Assembly: GCA_963575745.1 (NCBI GenBank)
Contig: CAUYUJ010019272.1
Span: forward strand, 62,001 to 126,000
Direction: 5' to 3'
DNA: 64,000 nt
Source of the DNA: Prorocentrum cordatum
Lineage: Eukaryota > Sar > Dinophyceae > Prorocentrales > Prorocentraceae
Position numbers and translations under genes: made by a program. The notes under the pieces were generated by a model, which saw only the letters and a list, made by a program, of their open reading frames with translations, had not been told where the DNA came from and made no database searches. This document shows positions 22,182 to 32,006 of this stretch, piece after piece; the stretch's first letter is position 1, and each line of letters starts with the position of its first letter.

Positions 22182-23024
22182 GCCCCCTGGCCTTCAGGAG
22201 TCGGCGGCACAGGAGGTCCGGCTGTTTTGGGAGGCGGAGGCTTCGGTTCCTGAGGATCACCAAAACGCGGAGCAGGCACGCTTGCACTAGAGGCGGACCC
22301 GCCCGCCGGCTGTGCCAGTGGCTTGGCCTTGGCTTCTTCTTGGCCATGAGCCGTACGCATTCTATCCTCATTCGCTCCGTCCAAGACCGGGTGTTCAAAA
22401 GCAAGTTTGCAAGCTCTGCTCTCCAAGTAGTCCCATACGTTCTCCATCGAAGGATCACACTCGAGATACGGTGAAGCATCTTCCTGCCATTCGATTGGAA
22501 AAACCGAAACCCATTGGCATTGCTGATTCCTGACTTCGTCTATCATTTCAGCTCTCTCTTCGCTCCTCCACCTCTCAACATTGAAATATGTGTCGGCAAC
22601 TCCGCCGTCTTCCAACAAATGCCGCAATAGTGTCCATGCGCCACCCCCGTACGCAGGGTGCGCGGCAGGGTGCCAATGGCAAATACTTTTCTCAGTCATT
22701 ACTACTTGATCGGTAGTATTGGTGCATTGCTGTGCTGGACCACCATCACCAGCAACGGATTTAGGACAACTCCAAAATATAATTTCCGCAGAATTTCAAT
22801 ATCCCTCGTTGAAGGTCTCTTCCGACATCGTGTACCGCAGGTGGGTTGAAGGGTTATCTTCTGGATATGCAAAAGACTATGTTCCGACATTCGTCTTCTG
22901 CACGTTTCCCCCATACTCTGGGTCAGAAGGAAAGATCTGGCATCCTTCTAGAATTGAGTGGAGCCTCCCAACGGATGTTCCGTGGGACTGCCTAGTCCAT
23001 CTGTGACCCGAAATCAACTCTGCC
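22178..23024 (-). pseudogene. Broken coding region, segment A with ART-like start
   Basis: One frame runs from ATG at 23024 to 22178, interrupted by TAG (22877-22879) and TGA (22796-22798). The first 50 residues contain HGTSVGRLHSILEG, which resembles the first strand and helix of ADP-ribosyltransferase folds (His-Gly-Thr followed by an amphipathic helix and Gly). After the two stops come STNTTDQ-like (TNTTDQVVM) and CHWHP segments, then a 173-residue open part with an acidic, Trp-containing region and a Pro/Ala tail. I could not find the later catalytic residues of an ART. It is the apparent N-terminus of the 17.6-23.0 kb series. Repetitive DNA begins 15 bp upstream of the ATG, so the true 5' end may be lost. 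Confidence 0.4.
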
Positions 23025-23036
23025 ATTGTATCATTC

Positions 23037-23158
23037 TTCCCTACCCTCCTGCGTTGGGTTCTCGTTTTAAGTAGAGCACTGCTCGCGCGTCGCCTTGCCT
23101 CCTTCCCGCCCCTCTCTTCCCCCTTGCCTTTTGCCTCGCTCGTCGCTGCGTGCCAGCT
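23037..23158 (+). repeat. Leader of the 103-bp minisatellite, copy 1
   Basis: About 120 bp starting TACCCTCCTGCGTTGGGTTC and ending in GCTCGTCGCTGCGTG, immediately before the array. It recurs at 25009-25118 in the same orientation before the second array, so leader and array move or duplicate together. Confidence 0.88.
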
Positions 23159-24967
23159 GGGGGGCTGCGATCTGTGAAACTGTCGCCACTTTCGAGGGCT
23201 GCTGGGGGGCCCAGCACAGTGGGTACACACGGCGGCCTCAAATGGGACCTCGCCATCCCTGGGGGGCTGCGATCTGTGAAACGGTCGCCACTTTCGAGGG
23301 CTGCTGGGGGGCCCAGCACAGTGGGCACACCCGGCGGACTCAAACGGGACCTCGCCATCCCTGGGGGGCTGCGATCTGTGAAACTGTCGCCACTGTCGAG
23401 GCCTGCTGGGGGGGCCCAGCATAGTGGGTACAAACGGCGGACTCAAATTAGACCTCGCCATCCCTGGGGGGCTGCGATCTGTGAAACTGTCGCCACTTTC
23501 GAGGGCTGCTGGAGTGCCCAGCACAGTGGGTACACACGGCGGACTCAAATGGCCCCCTCGCCATGCCTGGGGGGCTGCGATATGTGAAACTATCGCCATT
23601 TTCGAGGCCTGCTGGGGTGCCCAGCACAGTGGGCACCCACGGCGGACTCAAATGGGACCTCGCCATCCCTGGGGGGCCGCGATCTGTGAAACTGTCGACA
23701 CTTTCGAGGCCTGCTGGGGGGCGGAGCACAGTGGGTACACACGGCGGACTCAAATGGGACTCGCCATCCCTGGGGGGCTGCGATCTGTGAAACTGTCGCC
23801 ACTTTCGAGGCCTGCTGGGGGGCACAGCACAGTGGGTACACACCGCGACTCAAATTGAACCTCGCCATCCCTGGGGGAGCTGCGATCTGTGAAACTGGCG
23901 CCACTTTCGAAGCCTGCTGGGGGGCCCAGCACAGTGGGTACACACGGCGGACTCAAATGGCCCCCTCGCCATGCCTGGGGGGCTGCGATCTGTGAAACTG
24001 TCGCCACTTTCGATGCCTGCTGGGGGGCCCAGCACATTGGGCACACACGGCGGATTCAAATTAGACCTCGCCACCCCTGGGGGGCTGCGATCTGTGAAAC
24101 CGTCGTCACTTTCGAAGCCTGCTGGGGGGCCCAGCACAGTGGGTACACACGGCTGACTCAAATGGCACCTCGCCATCCCTGGGGGGGCTGCGATCTGTGA
24201 AACTGTCGCCAGTTTCGAGGGCTGCTGGGGGGGCCCAGCACAATGGGTACACACGGCGGACTCAAATGCGACCTCGCTACCCCTGGGGGGGGGGCTGCGA
24301 TCTGTGAAACTGTCGCCAGTTTCGAGGGCTGCTGGGGTGCCCAGCACAGTGGGCACCCACGGCGGACTCAAATGGGACCTCGCCATCCCTGGGGGGCTGC
24401 GATCTGTGAAACTGGCGCCGCTTTCGAAGCCTGCTGGGGGGGGCCCAGCACAGTGGGCACACCCCGCGGACTCAAATGAAACCTTGCCATCCCTGGGGGG
24501 CTGCGATCTGTGAAACTGTCGCCACTTTCGAGGCCTGCTGGGGGGCTCAGCACAGTGCTACCCACCGCGGACTCAAATTAGACCTCGCCATCCCTGGGGG
24601 GCTGCGATCTGTGAAACTGTCGCCACTTTCGAGGCCTGCTGGGGGGCCCAGCACAGTGGGAAGCCACTGCGGATTCAAATTAGACCTCGCCATCCCTGGG
24701 GGGCTGCGATCTGTGAAACTGTCGCCACTTTCGAAGCCTGCTGGGGGGGGCAGCACAGTGGGTACAAACAGCGGACTCCAATTGGACCTCGTCATCCCTG
24801 GGGGGCTGCGATCTGTGAAACTGTCGCAACTTTCGAGGCATGCTGGGGGGCCCAGCACAGTGGGTAGTCACCGCGGATTCACATTAGACCTCGCCATCCC
24901 TGGGGGCCTGCGATCTGTGAAACTGTCGCCACTTTCGAAGCCTGCTGGGGGGCCCAGCACAGGGCTG
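23159..24967 (+). repeat. 103-bp minisatellite, array 1
   Basis: About 18 tandem units of 101-106 bp. Conserved words are GCTGCGATCTGTGAAACTGT, CGCCACTTTCGAGGCCTGCT and CCCAGCACAGTGGGTACACA. Length differences are mostly in the G-run and C-run. Array 1 favours CGGACTCAAATGGGACCTCG in the linker, whereas array 2 favours CGGATTGAAATTGCACCTCG. The ORFs through it are compositional artefacts. Confidence 0.95.
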
Positions 24968-25008
24968 CTGAAGGCTCGAGAGGCTCGCATACCGCACGCT
25001 TTATTCCC

Positions 25009-25118
25009 AACCCTCCTGCGTTGGGTTCTCGTTTTGAATAGAGCACTGCTCGCGCGTCGCCTTGCCTCCTTCCCGCCCCTCTCTTCCCCTTTGCCGTTTG
25101 CCTCGCTCGTCGCTGCGT
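25009..25118 (+). repeat. Leader of the 103-bp minisatellite, copy 2
   Basis: Near-identical to 23037-23158 apart from a short deletion at its 3' end, where GTGAAACCGTCGCCACC follows directly and the CTGCGATCT part of the first unit is missing. Confidence 0.88.
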
Positions 25119-25768
25119 GAAACCGTCGCCACCTTCGAGGCCTGCTGGAGGGCCCAGCACAGTGGGTACACACGGCGGATTGAAATTGCACCTCGCCGTC
25201 CCTGGGAGGCTGCGATCTGTGAAACTGCCGCCACTTTCGAGGCCTGCTGGGGGGGCCCAGCACAGTGGGCACACACGGCGGATTGAAATTGCACCTCGCC
25301 ATCCCTGGGGGGCTGCGATCTGTAAAACTGTCGCCAATTTCGAGGCCTGCTGGGGGGCCCAGCAGAGTGGGTACACACGGCGGATTGAAATTCCACCTCG
25401 CCATCCCTGGGGGGCTGCGATCTGCGAAACTGTCGCCACTTTCGAAGCCTGCTGGAGGGCCCAACACAGTGGGCACACACGGCGGATTGAAATTGCACCT
25501 CGCCAGCCCTGGGGGGCTGCGATCTGAAACTGTCGCCACTTTCGAAGCCTGCTGGGGGGCCCAGCACAGTGGGTACACACGGCGGGTTGAAATTGCACCT
25601 CCACATTCCTGTGGGGGCTGCGATCTGTGAGACTGTCGTCACTTTCGAGGGCTGCTGAGGGGCCCAGCACAGTGAGTACTGACCGCAGACTCAGATTAGA
25701 CCTCGCAATCCCTGGGGGGCTGCGATCTGTGAAAGTGTCGCCACTTTCGAGGGCTGCTGAGGGGCCCA
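25119..25768 (+). repeat. 103-bp minisatellite, array 2
   Basis: About 6.5 further units, with their own linker variant (GATTGAAATTGCACCTCG). The array ends at 25768, exactly where the long inverted repeat begins. Confidence 0.93.
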
Positions 25769-25769
25769 A

Positions 25770-26140
25770 GATGAGCTAAGAGAAGTCGGGCGCAGGGTGA
25801 AGCTAGTTGGCAGACCCGACCTAAAGAGACAATGTGATGCCTTGGGGTCGGATGTTTGTATCGTTGTGCAAGATTTTGAAATTCGTTTTAAGAACCGTTT
25901 TTTTTTTCGCACCTGTAGTGGGTTATGCTGCGTGTGGCTGTGAAATTCTCAGGTCCGTAGCTGCAGTATTACTATCAAAACACTTGGCGGAACCGACTTT
26001 GCATAAAAAACGAAAAACAGGTTTTCGAATTCTCCAGCTCACGCTTAAGCAAGATTCTAGCATGTGTTTCGAGCAGACCCGTGCGAGAAAAGAGCTCTAC
26101 GAGGGTCGCGGCGGCAACCTGGTTGACGGTATACCGCCGG
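25770..26140 (+). repeat. Long inverted repeat, left arm
   Basis: This ~370-bp stretch matches 33641-34002 in reverse complement over its whole length. Landmarks are AAGCTAGTTGGCAGACCCGA, CAGGTCCGTAGCTGCAGTAT, TTACTATCAAAACA and AGAGCTCTACGAGGG. The two arms bracket 8.2 kb containing the three LINE remnants. Confidence 0.85.
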
Positions 26141-26274
26141 CTTGGCTTGGCTTGGAGTCGGCTGAAGCGGGCTCTCAGAGCCCAGTCGCAGTGTCCACAC
26201 GGCAGCGCCAGCTGTTACAATTCAGCCTGTACAGTATACAGCGCGAAGCGGGTAGATATACACAAGCACAGGCA

Positions 26275-27828
26275 TCAACATGAAAAGAGACGGCAAACAC
26301 GCGCAGGACGAGCTGTGGCTGCAAGCAGCCGTTCCGCGGCACTCAGTTCAGCTTGAGTAACTGTGCATGCATCGCTCAAACACCAGGCCTCTCTGTACAC
26401 CTCCGTCCAAACACAGTCGTTAGTATTTGTCCGAAACCCGATATCATGCCAGCAGCCACACCCAACCCCTAAGGCCGAGACGCCACCATCCCAGGCACCC
26501 CGAATGGCAACGACATTCATCGTGTTAGTAAAAATAGAACCGTACGACTCTTTGATGTAAGTTAGGCCCTCGCGGGCCTCATGTGTCAGTCTGTCAGCTC
26601 TCTCATTGTTTTCCCTAGAGATATGCTTCACAATGTCCCGTCCCTTCATAGGTGGTCTCCCTCCCTCCTGCACACACATGTTGTATAACCGATCCTGCAA
26701 GTTGGCAACTCGTTTGCGATAGTCCACCTGTTCACATGCCCACACCCCGTTGATCCACGACACAATCAGCAGACTATCCCCGCAGATCTCCACAGGTAGT
26801 CCAGGGGTGGTAAAATCCCAGACCGTCTCACGCATGTATGACAGTGCAATACGTTTGCTGAGTCCCAGGGTCTCCTCCTCATCCATCCTTCTTCTCTTGG
26901 GTTCCCTTTCCTCCTCCATACCTCTGCTAATACCGAACTCCTCCTCCTTCTCGTAGTTGGCACAACATCCTCTCTTGTGTGCTGGCTGAGAGTATTTGTG
27001 TATATGCACGGCCGCCGCAACGACAGCCCACGTGAAAACATCACTGCGCAGCATTCAGTCCCACCAGTCATCACCGAAGAACTGTTGTAGTGGGTGCTGC
27101 CATGTACGCTGAGCCGCCACTTCCCTCCCCATCTTCCTCCTCCTCATGTCCCCTTCCTCCCGACGAATACGTGTGGAAGCATGTGCATGGAAAAATGCAG
27201 CAGCCCGACCACGCATGTTATCCCATTGCTTTGGGAACGCCAGCATACCGAATCTCGCATCATACCAACAGCGATCGCGACAGTTATGCACAGGCACAGA
27301 TTGGATAAAATTTGACAAATCCTTGGCAACATTCCAGCATGCTAACAATAATCGCTGTGGCAGTGGCATGAAACCTGCCTCCTGGAACAATGTTATGCGT
27401 CTCCTCCTCCGTCGAAGTTCATAGTCCTGAATGCACTCCTCAGGCAGCCTCCTGGTGGCCACGATCTGCAGCAAGCACTGGCCCTCAAAGCGGTGGATGT
27501 CTTCGAGACTGCTGTCATCCAGTGTGAGGTTCTCTACTCCATACAGTATCTGAGATTGAATCCGTTCCGTATACCTCTGAAACTTAGCATTGGTTGGTAC
27601 GCATCTGGCCCCATAGTAGGCCTTCTGTGAGTAGAAAGCCCTCCTTGCAGAATCCAGTCGAAAAACCAGATCCTCATGAGAATGTGCACGGTAGTCGGTG
27701 GTAATGAATACACCCAACTGCACCGTAGACGTCACACGAGATAGTCGAAAAGTCTGAAATTCATTGGTAGTCGAGGAGATCTCAATATTATGTACCTGTG
27801 AAAACGTACCGTCCTGTTCCAAACTCAC
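26275..27828 (-). pseudogene. LINE remnant A1: post-RT domain and permuted RNase H
   Basis: One minus-strand frame of 516 sense codons from 27828 to 26275, split by a single TGA at 27055-27057 that is immediately followed by ATG. The first part carries the post-polymerase region (LGVFITTDYRAH, RIQSQILYGVENLTL, FEGQCLLQIV). The part after the stop holds an RNase H domain with all four catalytic acids but in swapped order: in the 259-residue second part, Asp93 (GDSLLIVSW) and Asp154 (NNERADRL) come before Asp189 (AWDGGVS) and Glu236 (TQAELSAAE). Remnant A3 is collinear across the stop (FFGDDWWD here, FFGEKWWES there), so the TGA is a nonsense change or a readthrough site, not a gene boundary. 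The palm is absent: 5'-truncated. Confidence 0.8.
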
Positions 27829-27952
27829 ATCCTGTTTAAAAACGAGGTATTCGCCAAGAAGAGGGATGGGAGTGGCATCTGCTCAACGAGTTACTTGGTT
27901 GGGTGTTGGGGTCGGCTACACAGGGCGCGTGCGCCCTAGCCGTGCAGAGTCC

Positions 27953-29497
27953 CTAGGGTCCCTCACGCCCTCTCAACCTCTTTGGGGTTGGAGGCCCGAG
28001 GATCACAGAGATAATCTGCCGAACACCTTGGAGCAGGCGTTCACAAGCTGTGAGCTCGCTATCTGTAACAGTGGCCCCCAGAGGGAGTAAAGAAGCCTCC
28101 TGGAAAACTCGTCGCCAGTGGTTGTCCCCAAATGAGACCTCCACATAGCAACCTAGAGCAGAGCCTTCAACACTCACGCCACCGTCCCATCCTCCACGGA
28201 TACGTTTGATACAATGTCTCTGTTGTCGTAAATATCTGAAGTCAATCCATCTTCCCGTCCTTCCCCTCCTCGCCTCCCAAGTCAACTCATCCGCAACACA
28301 ATTGAACTCTCTGTAGATATGCTTCCACGGATCCGTCCCTACAGTGGCACACCTGATGTCGTAATCCTCCGCCAGTTGATTCATATCGTTTTGTAGACCG
28401 TGCACTCTCCTGCGGTACGAACGATCACGGCATTCCAAGATCCCTCGGGCCCAGTTCACCACACATATACTATCACCAGTCATTTCAACCAACAATGAGC
28501 TCTCCGAGCCCTCCTGCCAGACAGTTTCGTTGTTATATCCGTGGGCAATCCTACGAGCGAGCCTGTCGGAGTCCTCAGGGGAGTCCCACGTATCCACAGG
28601 GCAAGGAGCACAGGGCGGTTTCCTGAAGATGGGCTCCCATCGAGGCTGTACTTTTGTCACGCACGCAACTACATTCCACCAGTCCGTCGCATTCCACTTG
28701 ATGCTGAACCAACGTAAATTACCACTCGCCGCCAGCATAAGACAATGCCAGCTGTCAGTGCTTGCATGCGCTCTCCCTCCCACTCTCCTCGTACCTTCCC
28801 TCCTCCGAGTTACTTGGTAGCTCCAACAACCCGGAGAGCAAAGGGCAAATGCACCAGGAATCTTTCCTGGCGAGCCCTCCAACGCTCTCGTAAAGCTTGA
28901 ATGGGTTTCCATCTGCGAAAGCATCTCAATAAGTTGTGATTCGCTTTGAGCCAGTACTACCACGTTATCAGCCCAGACCATGTGGTTGACCGTGTGTTGA
29001 ACCGTCGAACTCCATTTTTGCCCTACAATCTCACATCTGTAACCGTACCCCAAGACATCCCATGTATGAAACGTTGCACTCCACATGTGGGCAGCAATAA
29101 GGTTGAACGCCAGTGGCCCTCCTGGACCTCCAGTCCTAATATTCACATCCCAAGAGAAGCCCTCAATACTCAGACCCTCACCTGTGACCTCACAACTGCC
29201 ATAGAGTACAGCCTCCAGAAGGGGCATCTGAAACTGCAGAGGTACCTGACTCCATTGAAGGGCCTCACGGAGTTTCCCCACTGTGGCATGGTCGAAGGCC
29301 CTACGGATATCACAGATAGCAACGTGCAGTTCTTGATCACGCCATTTGGACGCATGTTGGCCCATATTTTTGAGGGCCGCTGTGCCAGGAGCTCCTCCAC
29401 GGCGGTCCACGTTCCCCGCAGCGCCTCGCCCGGCCCGGCAACGTGTCCGGGAGAGCTTCCGGCAGGCTTCCACGCGTGCCTGCACGCGTGCAGGCAC
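27953..29497 (-). CDS. LINE remnant A2: reverse transcriptase palm and permuted RNase H
   Basis: A 514-codon frame. RT motif A is DIRRAFDHA (Asp63, Asp69), motif B GGPGGPLAFNLI (about 123-134), and motif C WADN (175-178), where the second of the two usual aspartates is Asn. A spacer follows, then RNase H in permuted order: Asp342 (GDSICVVNW), Asp403 (NCVADELT), Asp438 (GWDGGVS) and Glu481 (TDSELTACE). The product would copy RNA into DNA during target-primed insertion and degrade the RNA strand. Only codons from about 50 on look genuine; the first part overlaps a palindrome (29466-29507) and is probably rearranged. RT motifs 0-2 lie separately at 29610-29801. Likely inactive. Confidence 0.78.
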   Translation of the reverse strand: MPARVQARVEACRKLSRTRCRAGRGAAGNVDRRGGAPGTAALKNMGQHASKWRDQELHVAICDIRRAFDHATVGKLREALQWSQVPLQFQMPLLEAVLYGSCEVTGEGLSIEGFSWDVNIRTGGPGGPLAFNLIAAHMWSATFHTWDVLGYGYRCEIVGQKWSSTVQHTVNHMVWADNVVVLAQSESQLIEMLSQMETHSSFTRALEGSPGKIPGAFALCSPGCWSYQVTRRREGTRRVGGRAHASTDSWHCLMLAASGNLRWFSIKWNATDWWNVVACVTKVQPRWEPIFRKPPCAPCPVDTWDSPEDSDRLARRIAHGYNNETVWQEGSESSLLVEMTGDSICVVNWARGILECRDRSYRRRVHGLQNDMNQLAEDYDIRCATVGTDPWKHIYREFNCVADELTWEARRGRTGRWIDFRYLRQQRHCIKRIRGGWDGGVSVEGSALGCYVEVSFGDNHWRRVFQEASLLPLGATVTDSELTACERLLQGVRQIISVILGPPTPKRLRGREGP

Positions 29498-29507
29498 GCA
29501 TGGAAGC
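29466..29507. repeat. 42-nt palindrome
   Basis: GCTTCCACGCGTGCCTGCACG and its reverse complement meet without a spacer, with one mismatched pair. It sits in the rearranged 5' end of remnant A2 and may mark the break point of the reverse transcriptase ORF. Confidence 0.9.
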
Positions 29508-29609
29508 GATTCTGGCAGCGCTTCAGCAGCGCTGTAGGGGAGCCCCCCAGAGCGCCAGAAAGGCTTTGCGAAAGCATTTGAAGGCTCGCCAGGGAATCTT
29601 TCTGGTGTG

Positions 29610-29801
29610 CGTGCCCTTTGCTCTCCGGGTTTTGGACGCTACCAAGTACCAACGTACGATAGCATTGAGCAAGCACAGGAACCTGCAGTCGGACATGTTA
29701 CTTGTGAAAGTCTTCTTCGGCATAACACCAACAAGGATCTCACGCCAACTTTCGGGGCATGGGATGACACCCCTAAAGACCTGGCCAAATATCGTGTGCA
29801 T
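29610..29801 (-). pseudogene. Reverse transcriptase N-terminal scrap
   Basis: The frame at 29801 reads CPESWREILVGVMPKK and then SDCRFLCLLNAIVRWYL. This matches the early fingers motifs of LINE reverse transcriptases (P..W....V.IPKK......YRPISLL...K.Y). It lies about 250 bp upstream of the palm motifs of remnant A2 on the same strand and is probably the same gene before the intervening rearrangement. Upstream of 29801 the frame breaks. Confidence 0.65.
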
Positions 29802-29927
29802 CTTATTCAGAGAGGCCCATGGTATTTTCTTCTATATCTCGCACGGCACACCGTCCCGTCTCCCAGTAATTCCGGGGCGCTGGAGAGCTAGTTGGCAAGA
29901 AAAATATCGACAGACCTTTTGGTGACT

Positions 29928-29987
29928 GGGCGCCGGCGGTAAGCCGTCAACCTTGGTTACCGCCGCCAGACTGGTAGAGCTTCCTTG
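29928..29987. repeat. GGCGGTAA hairpin, copy 1
   Basis: Stem GGCGGTAA/TTACCGCC (29935-29942 with 29957-29964) followed by a TAGAGCTTCC end. Same family as 30181-30240, 30690-30741 and 34010-34086. Confidence 0.8.
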
Positions 29988-30180
29988 CCATATACCATCT
30001 CCGAAGAATTAACAGAGAACAAATAGTTTTTCAGCCCGAGCGCTGATAGGAGACTGATCTCAGGCATCTAGATATATTTAACTAGCGCCCCTGATGATTC
30101 CCTTCCCACTGCTGTGCAGAACAGCTCTGTAGCTCATCTGCAGCACGAGTAAAACCAAGAAAACCCATACCATCTCCAAG

Positions 30181-30240
30181 AAACTGGGCGCCGGCGGCAA
30201 GCCGTCAACCTTGGTTACCGCCGGGAGACTCGTAGAGCTT
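30181..30240. repeat. GGCGGTAA hairpin, copy 2
   Basis: Same as the copy at 29928, with GGCGGCAA on one arm. Both are followed by about 180 bp that also match (CTTGCCATATACCATCTCC onward), so 29925-30180 and 30181-30425 form a direct tandem pair of about 255 bp. Confidence 0.8.
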
Positions 30241-30689
30241 CCTTGCCATATACCATCTCCAAAGAATTAACAGATAACGAATAGTTTTTCAGCCCGAGCG
30301 CTGATAGCAGACTGATTTCAGGCGTCTAGATACATTGAACTAGCGCCCCTGATGATTCCCTTCCCATTGATGTGCTGAACAGCTCTGAAGCTCATCTGCA
30401 GTACGATTGAATTAGCAGAGTACGAATCCTTCAGCTGCTGAGGTGCGGATTCCGCGGCCTGGAGGGCAGTTGGGGGAACCCCGCCCTCTGCGCGAGGGGC
30501 GCGAAGCCGCTCCCGATAGTGATGGGGGGCGGGACGTCGAGCGGTCGTCTGATGGCGCGTCGGTCGGGCGGGATCGACGTGACACGGCCAGGCCGCGCAC
30601 CGTGCGAGCTGGCGCATCCTGTGCGCCTCTGGCCCCCCCTGCGCCCTCCCTTCGGGGATTCTGTGGCGCAGGGGCCCCAGCTTACTGAG

Positions 30690-30741
30690 CGCCGGCGGTA
30701 AACCGTCAACCTTTCTTACCGCCGGGGGACTCGTAGAGCTT
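30690..30741. repeat. GGCGGTAA hairpin, copy 3
   Basis: CGCCGGCGGTAAACCGTCAA followed by TTACCGCCGGGGGACTCGTA. Third copy inside the 2-kb inverted-repeat segment. Confidence 0.8.
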
Positions 30742-30779
30742 CCTGACAATATATAATGTTGCAGAGAACAAGTAGTTTT

Positions 30780-31640
30780 TCAGCCCAAGCGATTTCAGAC
30801 ATCTCGATGCAACAGCCAAACGCCCACCGATGTTTCTGGATTGTCTTATGTACGAGCTCTGTAGCTCTCCTGTAGCCCGAGTTACGTGCGTTAATCGACA
30901 ACACCTCTCAAGATGACTCGAAGAAAACGAATAGTTTGGCAAACCCAGCTCGAGTATCAGACCGACTTCAGACCTCTGAATGCGACAGGTGGACGCGTCT
31001 GATGTCTCCCAATCGATTCCTGTGATTAACAGCCCTGCAGCCCCCCTACAGCCCGAGTAAATGCAGAAAGCCGACAGCATCTTTCAGGATGACTCGAACA
31101 ATACGAACAGCTTCGCGGACCTAGTTCGAGCAGCAGATAAGTTCCGAGCTCTGGATTCCACAGGCGGACGCGCCTGATGTCTCCAAATCGATTCCTGTCA
31201 CGACCAGCACTCTAGCCCCCCGACATACAGCCCGAGTTAAGTGCAGAAAACCGACAGCACCTCTCAAGATGACTCGACCAATACGAACAGCTTCGCGATT
31301 CTGGATCGGGCAGCACACCGAGTTCAGAGCTCTGGATTCAACAGACAAACGCGACTGATGATTCTGAACCGATTTCTGTAAGTATCAGCTCTGTAGCTGT
31401 CCTATAGCTCGAGTTAAGTACAGAAAACCGAGAGCGTCTGTCAAGATGACTCGAATAATACGAATAGGTTTGCGCACCTAGCTCGGCTAGCAGACCGAGT
31501 TCAGACCTCTGGATGCAACAGACGAACGCGCCTGATCATTCTGAATCGATAAACTGTGCTTACCAGCTCTGTAGCTGTCCTATATCTCGAGTTAAGTCCA
31601 ATAACCGACAGCGCGTATCAAGATGACTCGAAACAGCCGA
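30780..31640 (+). repeat. ~178-bp tandem array
   Basis: About five diverged units. The landmark AAGATGACTCGA (or AGGATGACTCGA) recurs at about 30911, 31088, 31267, 31443 and 31620, a period of 176-179 bp. Each unit also carries AGACCTCTGGATGCAACAGA-like and ACAGCTCTGTAGCT-like words. Near-nucleosomal unit length. Confidence 0.85.
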
Positions 31641-32006
31641 TCCCGCCGCAGTGCTTTTTGTCAGTAAAAGGTACCCGATCGAGCTGAGATCAAGATGGCG
31701 AGCGGGAATAAGATCGAATATCACGGGAAAAATACTAGAGCTCTAACGAATGGTTGAATTTCGAGAACAGAATTTTCAACCGACCAAAAGTCAGCAAAAG
31801 GTCCGTCGAGATTTTTCTTGCCAACTAGCTCTCCAGCGCCCCGGAATTACTCCTAAGCTTCCAGCAACAACTTGCTAAGGGAAGCTCTACGAGTTACTCC
31901 CTGCTCCGAGTTATCTACGAGTTACTAGCAAAACCGACCGAAAGTCACCACATTGTCTCTTAAGGTCAGGTCGGCCAAATAGCTCCACCCTCCGCCCGAA
32001 GTCCTC

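Larger units (their letters stand above)
29865..31851. mobile_element. 2-kb segment bounded by 53-bp inverted repeats
   Basis: The sequence 29865-29917 (AGTAATTCCGGGGCGCTGGA ... CAGACCT) is repeated in reverse complement at 31799-31851 with two mismatches. Between them lie three hairpin copies, a GC-rich unique patch (30430-30680) and a ~178-bp tandem array. No transposase-like ORF is visible, so this would be a non-autonomous element, nested in the LINE cluster. No target-site duplication could be confirmed by eye. Confidence 0.65.

Noticed and set aside
23095-25642. ORFs across the 103-bp minisatellite
   Set aside because: Every frame repeats the same low-complexity translation with frame changes at G-runs; not a gene.
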